A DNA stretch of 64,000 bases from Longimicrobium terrae (GTDB lineage Bacteria; Gemmatimonadota; Gemmatimonadetes; Longimicrobiales; Longimicrobiaceae), in NCBI RefSeq assembly GCF_014202995.1, contig NZ_JACHIA010000015.1, positions 62,001-126,000 on the forward strand, in the 5' to 3' direction. The notes under the pieces are model-generated. The model worked only from the letters and a program-made list of their open reading frames with translations, did no database searches and was not told the origin of the DNA. The first letter of the stretch is position 1, and each line of letters begins with the position of its first letter. Shown here one piece after another: positions 60,462-64,000 of this stretch. The position numbers and the translations under genes are program-made.

Positions 60462-61067
60462 ATGCGGCGAATCGTGATGTTCAACCAGGTGAGCGCGGAA
60501 GGCTTCTTCGCCTCGCCAGACGGCATGCTGGACTGGGTGGTGCCCGAGCCGCAGCTGGACGCGTCGGCCGCCGACAACCTCGCCGGAGCCGACGCCATAA
60601 TCTTCGGGCGGCGCACGTACGAGATGTTCGAAAGCTTCTGGCCCGGCGCCGCCAAGGACGCCCACGCCGCCGGCGCCGAAGACCCGCACGCGCCCGGCGA
60701 GCGCAGCCACGACATGAGCGCCATTGCCCGGTGGATCAACGAATCCGCCAAGCTGGTGTTCAGCACCACACGCACCGACTTCCCGTGGCAGAACTCGCGC
60801 GTTCTGCCGTCCTTTGATCCGGCGGAGATCGAGGCGCTCAAAGCCGGACCCGGCAAGGACATCATGGTGTTCGGCAGCGGCAGCATCGTGGCGCGGCTCA
60901 CGGAGCACGGCCTCATCGACGAGTATCAGCTCATCGTACAGCCCGTGTTCCTGGGCGCCGGCCGTCCGCTCATCGAAGACGCCGCCCAGCGTCGCACGCT
61001 GCAACTGCTTGAGGCGACGCCGTATCCGTCCGGCATCGTCCGGCTGCGGTACGCGCCCAAGGGCTGA
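60462..61067 (+). CDS. dihydrofolate-reductase-like (RibD C-terminal) protein
   Basis: 201-aa reductase of the RibD-C/DHFR fold. 'RRIVMFNQVSAEGFFASPDG' opens it, 'ADAIIFGRRTYEMFESFWP' and 'IMVFGSGSIVARLTEHGLID' are family signatures, and 'QPVFLGAGRPLIED' closes the core. It probably binds NADPH; the substrate is unknown and it is not a true folate or riboflavin pathway enzyme by context. GGAGAC precedes ATG 60462. A U-tract terminator follows. Confidence 0.9.
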   Translation: MRRIVMFNQVSAEGFFASPDGMLDWVVPEPQLDASAADNLAGADAIIFGRRTYEMFESFWPGAAKDAHAAGAEDPHAPGERSHDMSAIARWINESAKLVFSTTRTDFPWQNSRVLPSFDPAEIEALKAGPGKDIMVFGSGSIVARLTEHGLIDEYQLIVQPVFLGAGRPLIEDAAQRRTLQLLEATPYPSGIVRLRYAPKG

Positions 61068-61129
61068 GCTTCGAACGATCCAGATCGACCGGAATCCACC
61101 CCGCCCAATAGAGCAGGGATGAACACAAG

Positions 61130-61162
61130 AGCGCGGCGGCCGATGGCCCCCGCGCTTCCGTT
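61130..61162 (+). terminator. intrinsic terminator with T-tract
   Basis: AGCGCGGCGGCC / GGCCCCCGCGCT (one mismatch), GAT loop, then TCCGTTTTT. The rest of 61068-61433 shows no gene. Confidence 0.8.
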
Positions 61163-61433
61163 TTTCATCCTCCGCGGCACTCCCGAAATCCCGCGCGGCG
61201 GCGTGAAAACAAACGGACGCGCATCCGTCCTCACGCACTGACGCACCCCGCACTCACGCACTCCCATCCGTCCCATCACGCCAATCTTCTGCCCCGCCAA
61301 GGGGTTGCAGCGGAGCGCCCGCTTTCGTAAGTAGGGGGGTGTGATCCGTTTTTCGACTACCCGCAGGCCGGAGAAAGAATGCAGCAGAACCGCCAACCGA
61401 GATCCGTTTTCGTCTCCTTGACGGAGTACGCCC

Positions 61434-63200
61434 ATGCATCATGAAACCGCTCTGATCGTCATGCTCGCCGCGGGCTTCGGCCTCGCGTTCGTGCTGGGGA
61501 TGGCGGCGCACCGCGTGGGGCTCCCGCCGCTGGTGGGCTACCTGCTGGCCGGCGTGGCGGCCGGCCCGTTCACCCCGGGCTTCGTGGGCGACGCCGGGTT
61601 GGCATCGCAGCTGGCCGAGATCGGCGTCATTCTGCTGATGTTCGGCGTGGGCCTGCACTTTTCGCTCGGCGACCTGCTGGCGGTGCGAAAGATCTCCCTT
61701 CCCGGCGCCGTGGTGCAGATCGCCGTGGCCACCGCGGCGGGCGCGCTGCTGAGCCGCCTGTGGGGATGGCCGTGGGGGCAGGGCCTGGTGTTCGGCCTGT
61801 CGCTGTCGGTCGCCAGCACCGTGGTGCTGCTGCGCGCGCTGGAAGAGCGGGGGCTGGTGGATTCGGCGGACGGGCGGATCGCGGTGGGCTGGCTGATCGT
61901 GGAAGACCTGGCGATGGTGCTGGCGCTCGTGCTGCTCCCCGCGCTCGCGGGCCCGCTCGGCGGCACGCCGGCGGAGGGCGAGGGCAGCGTGCTGATGGCG
62001 GTGCTGCTGACGCTGGGCAAGGTGGTCGCGTTCCTGGCCCTGATGTTCGTCGTCGGGCGCCGCGCGGTGCCGTGGCTGCTGGCGCGCGTGGCGCGGACGG
62101 GCTCGCGCGAGCTGTTTACGCTCAGCGTGCTGGCCGTGGCGCTGGGAATCGCCGTGGGCGCGGCGCTGCTGTTCGGCGTGTCTTTCGCGCTGGGGGCCTT
62201 TTTCGCCGGCGTGGTGATCAGCGAATCGGACCTCAGCCACCAGGCGTCGGCCGACGCGCTGCCGTTTCAGGACGCGTTCGCGGTGCTCTTCTTCGTGTCC
62301 GTGGGCATGCTGTTCGACCCCGCGGTGCTGCTGCGGCAGCCGCTTCAGGTTCTGGCCGTGGTCGCCATCATCCTGGTGGTGAAGTCGCTGGCGGCTTTGG
62401 GGATCGTGCTCGCCTTCCGCTATCCCGTGCGGACGGCGCTGGTGGTGGCGGCCAGCCTGGCGCAGATCGGCGAGTTCAGCTTCATCCTGGCGGGACTGGG
62501 GATGAGCCTGGGGCTGCTGACGCAGGAAGGGCACAGCCTGATCCTGGCGGGCGCGCTGCTGTCCATCACCATCAACCCGCTGATCTTTGCGACGGTGGCG
62601 CCCATCGAAAAATGGGTGCGTGCCCGGCCGCGGATCGCGGACCTGCTGGAGCGCCCCGCGGGCGAGTTGGCGGAACTGCCGGCCGACGTGCACGAGGAGG
62701 GACTGCGCGATCACGCGGTGCTGGTGGGGCACGGCCGGGTGGGCGCGCCGGTGGGCGAGGCGCTGGCGGCGGAAGGGATTCCGTACGTGGTGGTGGAGCA
62801 GAACCGCGAAGAGGTGGAAGCGCTTCGTGCGCGCGGAGTTCCGGCGCTGTTTGGAGATGCCAGCCGCCCGGGCATCCTGCACCACGCGCACCTGGAGCGC
62901 GCCAGGCTTCTCATCGTTTCCGCGCCCGATGCGTTCCAGGCGCGGCTGATTCTGGACCACGCGCGCAAGGTGAACCCGGGGATCGACACCGTGGTGCGCA
63001 CGCACAGCGACGAGGAGCGCACGCACCTGGAGGCGTCGGGCGTGGGGCGCGCGGTGGTGGGCGAGCGCGAGCTGGCGCTGGCCATGGTGCGATACGCGTT
63101 TTCCGCCTTTGGCGTGCAGGGCGACATGTCCGCCGTGGCCGCCCGCATGCTGCAGCTCGGCGATCCGCACACCGGCCGCAAGCGCAGGCCGACGGCGTGA
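61434..63200 (+). CDS. KefB/YbaL-type monovalent cation:proton antiporter
   Basis: 588-aa CPA2-family antiporter. About 12-13 hydrophobic helices cover residues 1-385 ('LPPLVGYLLAGVAAGPFTPG', 'GVILLMFGVGLHFSLGDLL', 'FALGAFFAGVVISESDLSHQ', 'ALPFQDAFAVLFFVSVGML'). A cytoplasmic TrkA-N domain follows at ~410-530 ('AVLVGHGRVGAPVGEALAAE', 'VVVEQNREEVEALRARGVPA'), binding NAD(H) or another nucleotide to gate transport. No KefF-like partner is adjacent. GGAG lies 7 nt before ATG 61434. Confidence 0.92.
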   Translation: MHHETALIVMLAAGFGLAFVLGMAAHRVGLPPLVGYLLAGVAAGPFTPGFVGDAGLASQLAEIGVILLMFGVGLHFSLGDLLAVRKISLPGAVVQIAVATAAGALLSRLWGWPWGQGLVFGLSLSVASTVVLLRALEERGLVDSADGRIAVGWLIVEDLAMVLALVLLPALAGPLGGTPAEGEGSVLMAVLLTLGKVVAFLALMFVVGRRAVPWLLARVARTGSRELFTLSVLAVALGIAVGAALLFGVSFALGAFFAGVVISESDLSHQASADALPFQDAFAVLFFVSVGMLFDPAVLLRQPLQVLAVVAIILVVKSLAALGIVLAFRYPVRTALVVAASLAQIGEFSFILAGLGMSLGLLTQEGHSLILAGALLSITINPLIFATVAPIEKWVRARPRIADLLERPAGELAELPADVHEEGLRDHAVLVGHGRVGAPVGEALAAEGIPYVVVEQNREEVEALRARGVPALFGDASRPGILHHAHLERARLLIVSAPDAFQARLILDHARKVNPGIDTVVRTHSDEERTHLEASGVGRAVVGERELALAMVRYAFSAFGVQGDMSAVAARMLQLGDPHTGRKRRPTA

Positions 63201-63274
63201 TCCGCGCCGGAGGGAATCGCGCGGGCCGGGCCACGCGGCTTTCATCCGCTGTGGCGTATTCTGGATGGAACGAT

Positions 63275-63315
63275 GATCGGCCGCCGGGCGCGCATGGTGC
63301 GCCCGGCGGCCGATC
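63275..63315. terminator. terminator between antiporter and peptide precursor
   Basis: Perfect 17-bp stem GATCGGCCGCCGGGCGC / GCGCCCGGCGGCCGATC with a 7-nt loop, between convergent genes. Confidence 0.85.
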
Positions 63316-63413
63316 TGCTTTCCCGCGGCAGCACATGTCAGGTGGCTGCAGCCTCGCCTGCCGAAACGATCTGCCCGTGTTCCTGCTTTGTGGATGAGGG
63401 CAGGGGCGATGGA

Positions 63414-63626
63414 TCAGCAGGCCGGCTTGTACGGGTAGCCGCACGTTTCCACGCAGCTGAATTCATCGCACGTGTTGTAGCCGATCGTACAATTGACCTC
63501 GGTGCGAAAGCAGCGGGGGAGCAGCGTCGCGTGTCCCTGCACGGTTCCACGCACGGGCGACCTCTCCGACTCGGCCACGAACGAATCCACCGTCAGCGCG
63601 TCCACGTTCAGCACGATCTTCTTCAT
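63414..63626 (-). CDS. lanthipeptide-like (pinensin-type) precursor peptide
   Basis: 70-aa peptide. The N-terminus 'MKKIVLNVDALTVDSF' fits the leader style of pinensin-family class I lanthipeptides ('KK-x-L-N-x-D-x-L-x-V-x-S-F'). Residues ~17-33 are a charged linker ('ESERSPVRGTVQGH'). The C-terminal core has six Cys (39, 46, 53, 58, 62, 70) mixed with Ser/Thr (34, 42, 47, 52, 57, 61), suitable for lanthionine rings or disulfides. No dehydratase, cyclase, protease or transporter gene is in the window, but the right edge is only ~370 bp away. AAGAGC precedes ATG 63626. Without a modification gene, identity rests on the leader and Cys pattern. Confidence 0.6.
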   Translation of the reverse strand: MKKIVLNVDALTVDSFVAESERSPVRGTVQGHATLLPRCFRTEVNCTIGYNTCDEFSCVETCGYPYKPAC

Positions 63627-63903
63627 GGGACTGCTCTTGGCAAGGTTCCGGGGCGGATGCGAATGGGTGCCCGAACCTTATCTGATCCCGTCACATTCTG
63701 CAACCCGGCTGACGGTGCAATCCGGTGGAGAATGATGATGGCTCTCCGAGGATGGGATCCGCCCGCGGGCTGAATGACCGCCGCTTACAATCATCCTGAG
63801 CCGTATCCGCTCTGAGTCCACGCGATCACGACGCCTGAAGCTGCGGCCATGCTCCACATGCATTGATCCCACGGAGATTGCTTCCTAGCCGGTAGGCTCG
63901 GAA
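63627..63903. other. region upstream of the peptide precursor
   Basis: About 280 bp, AT-richer than average. It probably holds the precursor promoter. A lone ATCATCCTGAG near 63791 resembles an end of repeat family 1 but has no partner. Confidence 0.4.
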
Positions 63904-64000
63904 TCAGCACCGGACCGACGCCCCGAACGCCCGAAGCCGCGGTTCGGCCGAATCGTGGAACTCGCGCCGTTCAAGAAGCCGTGCCATCGGTTCGCGGAAC
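63904..64000 (-). CDS. possible C-terminal end of a gene running in from the right
   Basis: An open minus-strand frame enters from the edge and stops at 63904, reading '...MARLLERREFHDSAEPRLRA' and about ten more residues. Its amino-acid makeup looks protein-like, but 32 residues are too few to identify anything. Confidence 0.3.
   Translation of the reverse strand, partial: FREPMARLLERREFHDSAEPRLRAFGASVRC

Noticed and set aside
61254-63245. 663-aa minus-strand open frame
   Set aside because: Antisense to the KefB-type antiporter; His/Gln/Arg-rich without any family motif.
63678-63872. 64-aa minus-strand ORF upstream of the peptide precursor
   Set aside because: No ribosome site, no hydrophobic or Cys-rich pattern, and composition typical of non-coding DNA.

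Overview
The window is a high-GC bacterial chromosome segment. The gene content points to Gemmatimonadota, most likely a Longimicrobium-like member: TonB-dependent receptors with carboxypeptidase-regulatory-like N-termini, seven-bladed RCC1 lipoproteins, a Cys-rich peptide with a 'KKIVLNVDALTVDSF' leader of the pinensin type, and dispersed palindromic intergenic repeats. This placement is inferred from protein style only; no rRNA or tRNA gene was seen. Several genes end in strong hairpins. Nine gene pairs are joined by 4-bp ATGA/GTGA stop-start overlaps, so many real start sites can be fixed.

Layout. 1-10.9 kb is a cell-surface region: a TonB-dependent receptor cut by the left edge, a coupled small lipoprotein, a beta-helix-like lipoprotein, two RCC1 propeller lipoproteins flanking an ECF sigma factor, and a small secreted protein. 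11.4-18.9 kb carries metabolism and stress genes: a frameshifted isochorismatase-like hydrolase, a divergent pair of zinc alcohol dehydrogenase units (one with a royal-jelly-type beta-propeller), a family 3 solute-binding lipoprotein coupled to a CDF transporter, and Ohr. 19-25 kb holds an SDR/histidine-kinase pair, an AraC regulator, a 4-TM protein and an orphan actin-like ATPase. 25-29 kb holds dispersed repeats, a frameshifted dienelactone hydrolase, and a MarR-DoxX-LLM oxidoreductase group with two visible MarR-type operators. 29-32.7 kb is one minus-strand operon: a 48-aa ORF, ABC ATPase, permease, LytS-type kinase and LytTR regulator.

33-47 kb is mixed: an F420-reductase-like protein, a SET-domain methyltransferase, a DUF6998-like protein, a sulfatase, a PAS protein, an epoxide-hydrolase-like enzyme divergent from an Rrf2 regulator, a Tat-exported Gfo/Idh/MocA oxidoreductase, MsrB and a TPP enzyme. 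47-51 kb is a metal-type operon: flavin monooxygenase, CmtR-like ArsR sensor, TonB-dependent receptor. 51-54 kb is an NtrC-type two-component pair. 54.7-63.2 kb holds a glycosyltransferase, another zinc dehydrogenase, an ECF42-type sigma factor coupled to two DGPF/YCII proteins, a RibD-C reductase and a KefB-type antiporter. The right end carries the lanthipeptide-like precursor.

No CRISPR array, prophage, IS transposase or complete biosynthetic cluster was found. The least ordinary items are the peptide precursor, the three families of intergenic repeats, the CmtR-like sensor operon, the orphan actin-like ATPase, the 48-aa ORF heading the ABC/LytTR operon, and two genes each interrupted by a single frameshift.
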